Assembly: GCA_902581045.1 (NCBI GenBank)
Contig: CACHMU010000006.1
Location: 1 to 57,408 of the forward strand
From: an uncultured Fidelibacterota bacterium
GTDB lineage: Bacteria > Fidelibacterota > Marinisomatia > Marinisomatales > TCS55
Reading direction: 5' to 3'
Length of the DNA: 57,408 bases
The notes beneath the pieces are model-generated. The model was not told where the DNA came from and did no database searches. It saw only the letters and a list, made by a program, of their open reading frames with translations. Below are positions 1 through 8,352 of this stretch, piece after piece (position 1 is the first letter of the stretch; every line of letters begins with the position of its first letter). The translations under genes were made by a program, and so were the position numbers.

Positions 1-507
1 TCAACGCCAAATGCTAAGCCAGAGATTTGGTCATATGGACATAGAAATATCCAAGGTCTAGCAATCCATCCAGAGACAAACAAATTATGGTCACATGAGC
101 ATGGTCCTAAAGGAGGGGATGAGATCAATATTATTAAAAAGGGTGCAAATTATGGTTGGCCTCTAGCTACTTTTGGAATTGATTACGATGGTTCAATTAT
201 TTCTAAAGATACAACAATAGTAGGAGCTGAAGATCCTATATATTATTGGACGCCAAGCATTGCACCATGTGGAATGAATTTTTATAACTCTGATATTATA
301 CCAGAATGGAAAGGGAATTTATTTTTAGGTGCTTTAGCAGGAAAACATTTGAATAAAATAACAATTGAAAATAATAAGGTCATAGATGAACAAAGATTAT
401 TTCAAGGTCTTGGTAGATTTCGTCAAGTAATAGAGGGGCCTGAAGGATATTTATATTTTGTAACAGAAAGTCCAGGCCAATTGTTTAGAATTAAACCTAG
501 TGGATAA
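1..507 (+). CDS. PQQ-dependent aldose sugar dehydrogenase family protein, 3' part
   Basis: The frame is open from base 1 and stops at 507, so only the last 168 codons are present. The visible part has family hallmarks of soluble glucose/sorbosone dehydrogenases (beta-propeller, usually exported): the SYGHRNIQGLAIHP segment, the WSHEHGPKGGDEIN segment, the GANYGWP motif and a late GALAGKHLNKI strand. Such enzymes oxidise sugars in the periplasm with PQQ, though some family members use other substrates. The HEHGP and GGDE stretches correspond to cofactor/calcium-site regions in the family. Signal peptide and start lie outside the window. A strong terminator follows 31 bases after the stop. Family assignment is confident; substrate is not known. 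Confidence 0.88.
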   Translation, partial: STPNAKPEIWSYGHRNIQGLAIHPETNKLWSHEHGPKGGDEINIIKKGANYGWPLATFGIDYDGSIISKDTTIVGAEDPIYYWTPSIAPCGMNFYNSDIIPEWKGNLFLGALAGKHLNKITIENNKVIDEQRLFQGLGRFRQVIEGPEGYLYFVTESPGQLFRIKPSG

Positions 508-538
508 TTTAATTTTTTTATATATCAAACTTCTAAAC

Positions 539-568
539 AAAAACCCACCGATTAAGATGGGTTTTTTT
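539..568. terminator. Bidirectional rho-independent terminator
   Basis: AACCCA (542-547) pairs with TGGGTT (558-563), extended by flanking A and T runs. The A-tract before and T-tract after let it work in both directions: for the sugar dehydrogenase on the plus strand and for the tRNA-Lys transcript on the minus strand. Confidence 0.85.
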
Positions 569-573
569 GTCAG

Positions 574-646
574 TGATCCGGGTGAGACTCGAACTCACGA
601 CCAATGGCTTAAAAGGCCACTGCTCTACCAACTGAGCTACCGGATC
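574..646 (-). tRNA. tRNA-Lys (anticodon UUU)
   Basis: A complete cloverleaf reads on the minus strand: acceptor GATCCGG pairs with CCGGATC, D-arm GCTC...GAGC, anticodon stem with loop CTTTTAA (anticodon TTT), and T-arm GTGAG-TTCGAGT-CTCAC. The discriminator base is A and CCA is not encoded, so it must be added by nucleotidyltransferase. Confidence 0.97.
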
Positions 647-708
647 GCCAAAGTTATTTGATTCACTTGAAAAAGTGGGTTCAAAATTAAGTTATTCACT
701 TAAAAATA

Positions 709-1098
709 CTAATCTATTTCTCCTTCAATACAAGTTGTATCAAAACCTCCACGAGTATTATAGATAGTTGTAATTCTAATTTTATCTGTATTCAATTTCG
801 TTTTCAGGTCATTATAGATTCTTTTAGTTACACCTTCTTGATAGATACCCACATTTCTAAAACTAATAAAATAATATTTTAATGATTTTAATTCTATACA
901 CTTTCCACCCTCAGGATAGTATTCTATTTTTACATAAGCTAAATCAGGTAAACCACTGAATGGGCATACAGCACTAAATTCATCTGTTTCAGTCATGATA
1001 TATTGATTTGGACTATCAAATGTAAAAGTTTCTAAGAAATCGGGATTAATTTCTTTTTCAGATTTGAATTTAAAATATTTTCCTTCTGCTTTAGCCAT
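709..1098 (-). CDS. queF: NADPH-dependent 7-cyano-7-deazaguanine reductase (preQ1 synthase)
   Basis: Reduces preQ0 to preQ1, the last soluble step before insertion into tRNA by TGT. With the ATG at 1098 the protein is 129 residues, the short type I (YkvM-like) form. The thioimide-forming cysteine is in [12 protein letters not shown] (Cys45, Asp52) and the NADPH/QueF motif is ELKSLKYY (69-76). The reading frame extends ten codons upstream, but the ATG at 1098 overlaps the queD stop by 8 bases and has a GGGTGA ribosome site in front, so I prefer it. Last gene of the queC-queE-queD-queF operon. Very likely correct. Confidence 0.95.
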   Translation of the reverse strand: MAKAEGKYFKFKSEKEINPDFLETFTFDSPNQYIMTETDEFSAVCPFSGLPDLAYVKIEYYPEGGKCIELKSLKYYFISFRNVGIYQEGVTKRIYNDLKTKLNTDKIRITTIYNTRGGFDTTCIEGEID

Positions 1099-1453
1099 CT
1101 TCACCCTTATAAATGCAGCCAGTAGCACATGTTTCTTTTACTTCCAACGATGATAAATAATTTAGTTGTGGTTTCAGCCGATTCCATATCCATCTTGCAA
1201 GATTCTCACTAGTTGGATTACTTAATCCATCAATATCATTAAGATAATTATGATCAAGCTCCTTATAAATCGGGTCAAATGCATTCTTTATATCTGCAAA
1301 ATCTTCTACCCATCCTATTGATTCATCAACAGGACCATCTAGTGTAATGCGAACTTTAAAAGAATGTCCGTGAAGTCTTCGGCATTTATGGTCATCTGGA
1401 ACATTCGGAAGCATGTGTGCAGCTTCAAACGTGATATCTTTATATATTTTCAT
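1091..1453 (-). CDS. queD: 6-carboxy-5,6,7,8-tetrahydropterin synthase
   Basis: Converts 7,8-dihydroneopterin triphosphate to 6-carboxytetrahydropterin in queuosine biosynthesis. At 120 residues it has normal QueD length. Zinc ligands are His13, His28 and His30 (in FEAAH and RLHGHSF), the catalytic cysteine is Cys24 ([10 protein letters not shown]), the Asp/His pair is in ELDHNYLND (67-68), and the pterin-anchoring glutamate is in the C-terminal EVKET motif (around 104-108). The cysteine four residues before HGH distinguishes QueD from 6-pyruvoyl-tetrahydropterin synthase. Its stop overlaps the queF start; queE ends 8 bases upstream. Confidence 0.95.
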   Translation of the reverse strand: MKIYKDITFEAAHMLPNVPDDHKCRRLHGHSFKVRITLDGPVDESIGWVEDFADIKNAFDPIYKELDHNYLNDIDGLSNPTSENLARWIWNRLKPQLNYLSSLEVKETCATGCIYKGEDG

Positions 1454-1461
1454 TTTTAATG

Positions 1462-2094
1462 CTAAGGTATACCTAAAAATTTATGTGTTTGAAGGCTTAC
1501 ACTCCAATTAGGATGTTCATGGCAGTAATCAATAGTTTTCTTAGTATTTTTTTCTCTATTTTCATCATCTTTTGGCTGAAGTGAAAAATGGTCAAATGAT
1601 AAGTTTTCAAATTCTTTTGGATCGACTTTTGATTGTGGATAAACAAATTTTAGTTCATTTCCATTCTTTAATTTTAGCTCGCTTCCAATTTTTGGACTAA
1701 CACAAATCCAGTCAATTCCTTTTGGTGGTATAATTGTTCCATTTGTTTCTACAGCTATTTCAAATCCGAAATGATGAAAAGTATCAATAAAGTCTTTGTC
1801 AATTTGTAGTAGAGGTTCTCCACCGGTACATACTACAAACGGGTTTGATTTTGAATAATTAGGCCAAAATGATATAGTATGCTGCGCTAGCTTCTCCGAT
1901 GAATCAAACTTCCCACCACCTGGGCCATTTGTTCCAACGAAGTCAGTATCGCAAAAATTACATATTGCGTTTTCACGATCCTTTTCTAATCCTGTCCATA
2001 AATTACATCCAGCAAATCTTAAGAATACTGCTGGCCTCCCTGTATGGTATCCTTCACCTTGAATTGTATAGTAGACTTCTTTTACAGAATACAT
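1462..2094 (-). CDS. queE: 7-carboxy-7-deazaguanine synthase (radical SAM)
   Basis: Radical SAM enzyme that rearranges 6-carboxytetrahydropterin to 7-carboxy-7-deazaguanine. From the ATG at 2094 the protein is 210 residues. It begins with the QueE signature [18 protein letters not shown]; the cluster cysteines are Cys30, Cys45 and Cys48, a CX14CX2C arrangement that is a known QueE variant of the usual CX3CX2[10 protein letters not shown] is the GGEP SAM-binding motif. The frame could start 13 codons earlier inside queC, but the chosen ATG lies one base after the queC stop. Operon member with queC, queD and queF. Confidence 0.94.
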   Translation of the reverse strand: MYSVKEVYYTIQGEGYHTGRPAVFLRFAGCNLWTGLEKDRENAICNFCDTDFVGTNGPGGGKFDSSEKLAQHTISFWPNYSKSNPFVVCTGGEPLLQIDKDFIDTFHHFGFEIAVETNGTIIPPKGIDWICVSPKIGSELKLKNGNELKFVYPQSKVDPKEFENLSFDHFSLQPKDDENREKNTKKTIDYCHEHPNWSVSLQTHKFLGIP

Positions 2095-2095
2095 T

Positions 2096-2788
2096 TTATT
2101 TATTATATACCAGTGGATCTGAAAGACCGGCATCTAAAAATCCTTTTAGCCTGATTTGACAAGCATCACAAGCTCCACAAGGGTTACCTTTATCAACTGG
2201 ATCATAACATGAATGAGTGATTCCATAATTTACTCCAAGCGCCAATCCTGTTTTTATGATTTCAGCTTTTGTCAACTGAATTAATGGAGTATGAAGCCTG
2301 ATTTGATTATTTTTTTCTGTACCTGATTTTGTCGCGAGTTGGGCCATTTTTTCAAAAGACTCAATATATTCGGGCCTACAGTCTGGGTATCCACTATAAT
2401 CAAGCGCATTTACTCCGATAAAGATATCATTAGATTTGATTGTTTCCGCAAAAGCCAAACCAAATGAAAGAAAAATTGTATTTCGTGCTGGAACATATGT
2501 AATAGGAATTTCATCTGAAATTTGATTGGCATCGCGCTCCTTTGGAACTTCAATATCATCAGTAAGTGCAGACCCACCAAAAGCTCGAAGGTCAATCGTA
2601 AGATTTATGTGATTCTTTGCACCTATAGACTTTGCAACACTCTTTGCTGCCTCAATTTCAAATTTATGTCTTTGACCATAATTAAATGATAATGCATGAA
2701 GTTCATATCCATCTTGTTTTGCTATTGCTAGACATGTTGCGGAATCAAGACCGCCGGATAATAATATAACAGCTTTTTTCATAATCAT
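2096..2788 (-). CDS. queC: 7-cyano-7-deazaguanine synthase
   Basis: ATP-dependent conversion of 7-carboxy-7-deazaguanine to preQ0. The N-terminus has the PP-loop SGGLDS (residues 11-16) and the C-terminus the four zinc cysteines Cys194, Cys204, Cys207 and Cys210 (HSC...CGACDAC). Length 230 is normal. A second ATG two codons in (2782) may be the true start, as [11 protein letters not shown] is the usual beginning. First gene of the que operon; I see no preQ1 riboswitch in the short leader. No tgt or queG/queH is in the window, so use in tRNA is inferred from the pathway. Confidence 0.95.
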   Translation of the reverse strand: MIMKKAVILLSGGLDSATCLAIAKQDGYELHALSFNYGQRHKFEIEAAKSVAKSIGAKNHINLTIDLRAFGGSALTDDIEVPKERDANQISDEIPITYVPARNTIFLSFGLAFAETIKSNDIFIGVNALDYSGYPDCRPEYIESFEKMAQLATKSGTEKNNQIRLHTPLIQLTKAEIIKTGLALGVNYGITHSCYDPVDKGNPCGACDACQIRLKGFLDAGLSDPLVYNK

Positions 2789-2889
2789 TAATAATTGGTA
2801 AAGAAATTACGTTATATTATTCTTTTGAAACGAAATTCAGAAACAACTATTTTCCATTAATAATAATGATTGGAAATCACAATTTTAAT

Positions 2890-3315
2890 ATGAAAAAATT
2901 AATTTTATTTTGTATACTATTTATTGGCTGCTCGGAGGATAATGCGGAAGAATTTGATAATAGTTTGCCAAAACTTGACTTGGATAAATTTCGAGTACTT
3001 GAATCTGGTGGTGGTTTTGGAATGCCAACGACCTATTCATTATCATTTTCTGGACACATAATTAATTTGACTGAAAATGTTTATAAGACTTATCGCCAAA
3101 AAATAGTTTTTACTGCAGAAAATGGAAATAAAGTAACTGGAGAAATGGGATTACCAATGTTTCGTTGGTTATGTCCCTTTGATACATTGTACGGGGGTGG
3201 TAAATCCGACGCTTTTGAAAGCGCAACGTTTCTCGATTCAATAGTTTCTTGGGAAACTATTAGTGATGGCTTAATTGTTAATTATGGTGAAGGTGATGAG
3301 TGCAGCAAGAATTAA
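2890..3315 (+). CDS. Small lipoprotein of unknown function
   Basis: Unrecognised protein of 141 residues. The ATG at 2890 gives a clean lipoprotein signal, MKKLILFCILFIGC, with the lipidation cysteine at residue 14 followed by Ser-Glu-Asp-Asn. The mature part is acidic near the start and otherwise mixed beta-like, with two more cysteines, in RWLCPFDTLYGGG and near the end. The frame also allows a start eight codons upstream (2866), but this would place polar residues before the signal. Convergent with the RidA-like gene, their stops overlapping by four bases. Function unknown. Confidence 0.7.
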   Translation: MKKLILFCILFIGCSEDNAEEFDNSLPKLDLDKFRVLESGGGFGMPTTYSLSFSGHIINLTENVYKTYRQKIVFTAENGNKVTGEMGLPMFRWLCPFDTLYGGGKSDAFESATFLDSIVSWETISDGLIVNYGEGDECSKN

Positions 3316-3776
3316 GGCTTTTGTGCGGTCATCATAATTTCAATTAAAGCACCTGGAAATAATACTGTTTCTACCGCAGCTCTTGCGGGAGGCGCTTCAT
3401 TAAAATATTTGGTATATACCTCATTCATTGCTCTATAGTTTTTCATATCTGAAATAAAGACCTGGGATTGAACAACATCTCCAAAATCATAGCCAGCTTC
3501 ATTTAATACTGCACCTAGATTCTCCATTACCCGTTCTGTTTGCTCTTTTATACCTCCATCTACTATTTTTCGGGTAGATGGGTCTAATGCAATTTGTCCT
3601 GCCAAATATAATGTTTTATCTATTAAAATCCCTTGTGAATAAGGACCAACAGCTGCAGGAGCTTTATCGGTAGAAATAACTATTTTATTATTTTTTTGGG
3701 TTTTTATTTTTGTAGAAAAATCTACTTCACAGCCAAATAGATTTAAAGATATTAATATTAAAATAAGCTTTTGCAT
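3312..3776 (-). CDS. Exported RidA/YjgF family lipoprotein (2-aminoacrylate deaminase-like)
   Basis: RidA-family proteins hydrolyse reactive enamine/imine intermediates released by PLP enzymes. After a lipoprotein signal (MQKLILILISLNLFGC, lipobox LFGC) the core is canonical: GPYSQG near the start, LAGQIALDP, QTERVMENLGAVL, and PPARAAVET carrying the conserved arginine, then the ALIEI segment. Most RidA proteins are cytosolic and about 130 residues, so the export signal is unusual. A start four codons earlier (3788), inside the upstream gene, is possible. It is one base downstream of an exported PLP enzyme on the same strand, which suggests that they work together in the periplasm. Confidence 0.87.
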   Translation of the reverse strand: MQKLILILISLNLFGCEVDFSTKIKTQKNNKIVISTDKAPAAVGPYSQGILIDKTLYLAGQIALDPSTRKIVDGGIKEQTERVMENLGAVLNEAGYDFGDVVQSQVFISDMKNYRAMNEVYTKYFNEAPPARAAVETVLFPGALIEIMMTAQKP

Positions 3777-3777
3777 A

Positions 3778-5070
3778 TTATACACCATTTTTAATTATTG
3801 ATTCCATTGCATCGGAAAAACGGTCGATTTCTTCTATAGTAGTATATACATGAGGAGTAACTCTACAGCCTTCAAACTCTGGATGTTTAATCCCTACAAC
3901 AAAGATTCGATATTTGTCCCATAAATGTTTTGCAACATCTGATGTATCAATTCCTTTAATCTCAACAGTTGCAATGGCACACCCTAAACCGGGTTTTAGG
4001 CTTGTATGCAATCTGATACGATCATTTTTTAATAATCGTTTTGCCCAACGATCTCTTAAATACACTAATCGAGCCTCTTTATTCTTACTGCCGATACCTT
4101 GATGAAAAGTAAGTGCATCACCAATGGCTATTTTATTAGGACATGGGTGAGTACCAATTTCTTCAAATTTTCTAATATCACCTTTACCACATTCACCAGG
4201 AGCTTGCATTGGCCATAAATCAGCAATTTTATTTTTACGAACATATAGCATGCCTGTGCCAAAAGGAGCAGAGAGCCATTTATGTAAACTTGTAGCATAA
4301 TAATCGCAGTCTAAATCCTCAAGGGTAAAATCAAAATGAGCAAATGTGTGAGCACCATCTACTATTACTGGGATATCATATTTTCTAGCCATACGCACAA
4401 CTTTTTTAACTGGTAGTATTTGACCAGTGATATTGATCATGTGACACATAAGAATCATTTTTGTTTTTGGTGTAATATTTTTTTCAAACAATCTTACAAT
4501 TTCATTGTCATTTTCTGCAGGGACTGGAATTTTAAATTGTTTCATAACAATACCATCTCTGCATTCTCTTTGCTTGAAAGTGCTGATCATTCTACCATAA
4601 TCTTGAGTTGTTGTTAATACTTCATCTCCAGGTTCAAGATCAAAGCCATTCTGACAAATTTGGAGCCCCTCTGATGCATTTCTGGTTATTGCTATTTCTT
4701 CAGCATCAGAACCAAAAAATCTGGCAAGTCTTCGTCGAACAGTCTCTTTTTGTGGCTCAAGAATTCTCCACATAGTATAAGCAGGAGAGGTGTTAGAAAA
4801 ATCTAAATGTCGTTTTAATGCCTCTTGTACTACACTAGGAGAAGGGCTTACACCACCATTGTTTAAATTAATTATTCCCCGATCAGCAGTATATCCTTGT
4901 TGAATCTCTCTCCAGTAGGATTCATCTTTAGCAACTGATTTTGAATCACCAGATGTTTTTCTAATTTTTGAAAATGCATTTGCCATTAATGTTGGATTTG
5001 ATATTAACATTGATGCCGCAGCAGCTGGCTTTGCAATAGTTCCAAGAAATTGTCTACGATCCAGACCCAT
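3778..5070 (-). CDS. Tat-exported class V aminotransferase-like PLP enzyme
   Basis: A 430-residue fold-type I PLP enzyme of the isopenicillin-N-epimerase/cysteine-desulfurase-like class V group. The N-terminus has a twin-arginine signal, DRRQFLG followed by an Ala-rich stretch, so the folded enzyme with cofactor is probably exported. The cofactor aspartate is in IPVIVDGAHTF (Asp238) and the Schiff-base lysine in ATSLHKWLSAPFG (Lys264). No desulfurase-type active cysteine loop is evident, so cysteine desulfurase is unlikely. The start has a strong AGGAGG ribosome site. It is followed at one base by the exported RidA-like gene. Substrate unknown. Confidence 0.88.
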   Translation of the reverse strand: MGLDRRQFLGTIAKPAAAASMLISNPTLMANAFSKIRKTSGDSKSVAKDESYWREIQQGYTADRGIINLNNGGVSPSPSVVQEALKRHLDFSNTSPAYTMWRILEPQKETVRRRLARFFGSDAEEIAITRNASEGLQICQNGFDLEPGDEVLTTTQDYGRMISTFKQRECRDGIVMKQFKIPVPAENDNEIVRLFEKNITPKTKMILMCHMINITGQILPVKKVVRMARKYDIPVIVDGAHTFAHFDFTLEDLDCDYYATSLHKWLSAPFGTGMLYVRKNKIADLWPMQAPGECGKGDIRKFEEIGTHPCPNKIAIGDALTFHQGIGSKNKEARLVYLRDRWAKRLLKNDRIRLHTSLKPGLGCAIATVEIKGIDTSDVAKHLWDKYRIFVVGIKHPEFEGCRVTPHVYTTIEEIDRFSDAMESIIKNGV

Positions 5071-5427
5071 AGCTCCTCCTATGATATCATTATCTATTAA
5101 GGTGGGATTTTACATATTGTTATTGAATTTGGCAAAAGATCAACATTAATTATTTTTAACCTAATGTAAAACTTTAAACCTTGCATTTTTTTTGAAATTC
5201 TTGATTTTCTCTATTGCGTTAAATTTTTTTCTTCATTTATATTGGTATGCCTCTTTTGGCAGAATTCATAAAGAATTCAAATTAAAGAGGTTGGCAAGTG
5301 AAAAAGTGATAGGGCTCTGGGTTGGCGTTCAGAGCCTTATAATTTGGAAATTAGCCGCAGGATTTTCAATTATTTTGTGAATTCTGCGGCATTTCCTTTT
5401 TTAGGCCAAAAATTGTTTTTTGAAAAT
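5071..5427. other. Spacer upstream of tmRNA with two hairpins and a doubtful 62-codon frame
   Basis: This 357-base gap lies between the aminotransferase start (minus) and tmRNA (plus). A plus-strand frame from a TTG at 5192 to 5380 would encode a 62-residue protein with two hydrophobic segments (first 20 residues and last 24), but there is no ATG and no ribosome site. Two inverted repeats overlap its 3' half: 5311-5338 (nine-base arms) and 5354-5390 (seven-base arms plus a weaker extension). The frame may be a small membrane protein or chance; I cannot decide. Confidence 0.4.
5354..5390 (+). terminator. Candidate terminator hairpin before tmRNA
   Basis: GCCGCAG (5354-5360) pairs with CTGCGGC (5384-5390), and the next bases inside continue with weaker AT/GU pairs. 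It is followed by a T-rich stretch (ATTTCCTTTTTT). It would separate any transcript from the left from the tmRNA gene, and includes the stop codon of the doubtful 62-codon frame. Confidence 0.45.
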
Positions 5428-5776
5428 GGGGGCGATCGGTTTCGACGAGATATGCACCGTAGAAAATGGCATGTCGAGGTCCAGGATCTCGTTAATCACC
5501 TGGAAAAACCATAAATGCCGATTACGGCTACATGGCCGCTGCTTAATTAAAGCGGTCCGTTCTAAGTTTAGTTAGCCTATAGCTGAATTTAAGAGCGTCA
5601 ATTTTATAGGCTGGTCCTGATTTTTGTCTGTGTTATTAGGATGAGACTTTAACAGACTTTGCTTATAATGGCTGTGTCAACAGAGCAGTTATGAGTAAGC
5701 TTAACCTGTTTGACTAAGCATGTAGATGTTCTCTGGGGTTCTATTTCGGACGGGAGTTCGATTCTCCCCGCCTCCA
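5428..5776 (+). ncRNA. ssrA: Transfer-messenger RNA (tmRNA), one-piece
   Basis: The tRNA-like ends are clear: 5' GGGGGCGATCGGTTTCGACG and 3' GACGGGAGTTCGATTCTCCC followed by CGCCTCC and discriminator A, with the first and last seven bases pairing (one G-U). The tag frame is best read from GCC at 5517, after a TAAAT that matches the TAGTC context of E. coli, giving Ala-Asp-Tyr-Gly-Tyr-Met-Ala-Ala-Ala and TAA at 5544-5546. CCA is not encoded. It rescues stalled ribosomes with SmpB. Its 3' end lies 14 bases from the convergent argS stop and I see no terminator between them. Confidence 0.96.
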
Positions 5777-5790
5777 CTCAAAAAATTCTA

Positions 5791-7422
5791 TTACATTTTT
5801 TCTGGTGCAGAAATTCCTAAGATTTCTAAACCATTATTTATTACTATTTTAGTTCCTTTTACTAATGCAATACGTGCCATTGATAAATTGGTATCTTCAG
5901 TAAGTACATGGCATTCAGCATAAAACTTATGAAAACGATTTGCTGTCTCATGTAAGTATGTAGAAATGATATGTGGCTCAAGAGAGTTATGTACACTTTT
6001 AATTATTTCAGGAAATTTTTCTAGATTTTTGATTAATTCAATTTCGCAAGAATGATTTAATAAATTGGTATCATAATCTAAATCAGTTAATTCTTTTTTT
6101 GAATCAGCATGCTTCAAAATATTGCAGATCCGTGCGTGAGCGTATTGTAAATAATATACGGGATTCTTTTCAGATTGATCTTTCGCAAGATCAATATCGA
6201 AGTTTAAGTGAGAATTCATTCCTCTCATTATAAAAAAATATCTTACTACATCAGCTCCAACTTCATCTACTAACTCATCTAATGTAACAAAATTTGCTTT
6301 CCTTGTTGACATTTTAACTTTTTCTCCAGCCCGCATCAAAGTAACAAACTGATATAAAAGAACTTTTATGTGATCAGTTGAAATACCAAGAGCATTCAGT
6401 GCTAATAAAACATCGGGATAAGTATCCATATGATCTGCGCCAAAAATATCAACAATCAGATCATATCCTCTATCAATCTTATTTTTATGATAAGCAGTAT
6501 CAGGGACACGGTATGTGGGCTCGCCAGTTTTTTTTATATAAACTCTATCTTGCTCTTTCCCAAGAGCAGTTGATTTAAACCAAGTAGCTCCATCTTTTTC
6601 ATAAATCAAATCTTTATTTTTTAATTCTGCCAGTAATTGATCAATCTCACCAGTTTCATAAAAAGTTTTTTCATTAACAAATTCATCAAATATGATATTT
6701 AATGTTGATAAGCTCTTTTTTATATCATTAAAAATTGACTGTTCTGCTTCAGATAGAAACCGAGCATCATCTTTTTTTAATTTATTTCCATATTTATCAA
6801 TTACAGATTGAGCAATATTTTTAATATACGTGCCTTGATAACCATCTTCAGGAAATAAGAATTTTTTACCTAATTGTTCAAAATATCTTGCTTCAACAGA
6901 TTGACTTAAAATTCTCATTTGACGTCCAGCATCATTATAATAATATTCTCTAGTTACGCTATAGCCATTCCATTCTAAAATATTTGCGATACAATCGCCT
7001 AGAACGGCATTTCGACCATGCCCTATTGTTAATGGACCAGTTGGATTAGCACTTACAAATTCAACATTTGCTCTTTTTTCTTTTCCTGAATTACCACTAC
7101 CATACTTTTTTACATTAAGAATTTCATTAAGAATTTCATGGTAATATTTTTTACTAATTTTGAAGTTTATGAAGCCTGGTTTTGTAACTGTTACTTCATC
7201 AATTAAATTCTTAGGAATCTTTAGATTGTCAACAATCATGGTTGCAATTTCTATTGGGTTTTGATTTAAGTCTTTAGTTAATGTTAATGCTAAACTTGTA
7301 GAAAGATCTCCAAATTCAGAATTATTTGGCGGACTTAAACTAATTTCCTTGCTAGGAAATTTTAATGAAGAAAGCGCTTTACTTAGTGCTTGAGTTAATT
7401 TTGACGAAATCTTCATCATCAA
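5791..7422 (-). CDS. argS: Arginyl-tRNA synthetase
   Basis: Class I synthetase charging tRNA-Arg. The HIGH-type motif is in SANPTGPLTIGHGRNAV and the KMSKS-type loop is KMSTRKANFV, as is normal for ArgRS. The N-terminal additional domain (about residues 1-90) and the C-terminal anticodon-binding DALR domain (from about 430) are present; 543 residues is slightly short but complete. The start lies 44 bases inside rsfS in another frame: three consecutive ATGs (7422, 7419, 7416) are possible and no later one would keep the N-terminal domain. Last gene of the minus-strand block starting with the cysteine desulfurase. Confidence 0.96.
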   Translation of the reverse strand: MMMKISSKLTQALSKALSSLKFPSKEISLSPPNNSEFGDLSTSLALTLTKDLNQNPIEIATMIVDNLKIPKNLIDEVTVTKPGFINFKISKKYYHEILNEILNVKKYGSGNSGKEKRANVEFVSANPTGPLTIGHGRNAVLGDCIANILEWNGYSVTREYYYNDAGRQMRILSQSVEARYFEQLGKKFLFPEDGYQGTYIKNIAQSVIDKYGNKLKKDDARFLSEAEQSIFNDIKKSLSTLNIIFDEFVNEKTFYETGEIDQLLAELKNKDLIYEKDGATWFKSTALGKEQDRVYIKKTGEPTYRVPDTAYHKNKIDRGYDLIVDIFGADHMDTYPDVLLALNALGISTDHIKVLLYQFVTLMRAGEKVKMSTRKANFVTLDELVDEVGADVVRYFFIMRGMNSHLNFDIDLAKDQSEKNPVYYLQYAHARICNILKHADSKKELTDLDYDTNLLNHSCEIELIKNLEKFPEIIKSVHNSLEPHIISTYLHETANRFHKFYAECHVLTEDTNLSMARIALVKGTKIVINNGLEILGISAPEKM

Positions 7423-7774
7423 ATTCCCTTAATGGAGCATCTGCCCATAGTTTTTCAATATTGTAATATTTTCTTTCTTCAGTTCTAAATATATGTACAA
7501 TCACATCTATATAATCTAATAGCACCCAATTCAAATGTTCATATCCCTCAATTCTAATTGGTTTATGATCAGTATTTTTTCTTATTGAATCAGCAATAGC
7601 TTTTACTTGGATATTTGTATCTGAGGAACATATTACAAATTCATCAGTAATATTTGTTAAATCTTTAACATCAAGACTTATCACATTTTCTGCTTTTTTA
7701 TCTAATGCAAATTGTGCAATCTGGGCTGCTAGCTTGCTTGCATTTACAGCCTTCGCTTTAGAAATTTGGGTCAA
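7379..7774 (-). CDS. rsfS: Ribosome silencing factor
   Basis: RsfS/YbeB/Iojap binds ribosomal protein uL14 and blocks subunit joining when nutrients are scarce. The 131-residue protein has the family signatures SLDVKDLTNITDEFVICSS and NWVLLDYIDVIVHIF followed by RKYYNIEKLWADA. The C-terminus carries about 15 extra acidic residues, and this tail overlaps argS. It sits 17 bases after the LytR_C gene and is co-directional with argS, so all three are probably on one transcript. Confidence 0.95.
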   Translation of the reverse strand: MTQISKAKAVNASKLAAQIAQFALDKKAENVISLDVKDLTNITDEFVICSSDTNIQVKAIADSIRKNTDHKPIRIEGYEHLNWVLLDYIDVIVHIFRTEERKYYNIEKLWADAPLREFDDEDFVKINSSTK

Positions 7775-7791
7775 TTTTGTCCGTTACTTTT

Positions 7792-8352
7792 TCAGTAAGA
7801 TTTTATTGCGGAAATTGAATTATAATCTTTCCCTATAATTAGAGTAAGATCAACATCTAGATTGGGGTCCACAGAAGTAATAACTTGATCTGGATTCTTA
7901 ATATCAAATTTAAGAGCTTCTGCCACATGTTGCATGCCATTTACATTTTCAGTTCTTTGAATAAGAATTGTTTTTTCATATTCAAAATGATCTGCATTTT
8001 CAGACCGAACTACATCTACACGTTTTTCTCTTAAAAATTGAGAAAACTTTGCTGCAATCCCAGGGGTTCCACATCCATTTAGAATTTCAATCTGAATGTC
8101 TAATACTGGATCTGCAGCATAGAGTTCAGTTGCCAGTTTAGGAGTGTCAGGCATTGTTGGAAACTTTACTTGAATAGGAACGCCAGTCTGTGTTTGTCTA
8201 TCTGAAAAGGAAAAAATGAACGCGACTAATAATAATGACATTACTGCAATACCAGAGTTTATTAATCCCATTTTTTTTGCTTTGTTTCCTCGAGTTTTTT
8301 TTCGGGGTCTCGAGAAAAATTTAGATGACTTACTTCGTTTTATTTTGGACAC
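7792..8352 (-). CDS. Membrane-anchored LytR_C domain protein
   Basis: 186 residues: a basic N-terminus (KIKRSKSSKFFSRPRKKTRG), one membrane segment (about residues 28-50, INSGIAVMSLLLVAFIFSF), then a LytR C-terminal-type domain from about 82 with the characteristic IQIEILNGCGTPGIAAKFSQ start and a later DLTLIIGKDY strand. Such domains occur at the end of LytR-CpsA-Psr wall proteins or alone; here no LCP catalytic domain is present. The start is a GTG that shares its G with the stop of the upstream gene (TAGTG), a clear sign of coupling. Its exact role is unknown; the rsfS neighbourhood gives no function. Confidence 0.82.
   Translation of the reverse strand: MSKIKRSKSSKFFSRPRKKTRGNKAKKMGLINSGIAVMSLLLVAFIFSFSDRQTQTGVPIQVKFPTMPDTPKLATELYAADPVLDIQIEILNGCGTPGIAAKFSQFLREKRVDVVRSENADHFEYEKTILIQRTENVNGMQHVAEALKFDIKNPDQVITSVDPNLDVDLTLIIGKDYNSISAIKSY

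Noticed and set aside
709-2788. 7-deazaguanine DNA modification (dpd-like) rather than queuosine for tRNA
   Set aside because: QueF makes preQ1, which is specific to the tRNA branch, and no dpd or phage genes are present.
2866-2889. Upstream ATG extension of the small lipoprotein
   Set aside because: The added polar residues would precede an otherwise complete lipoprotein signal starting at the ATG at 2890.
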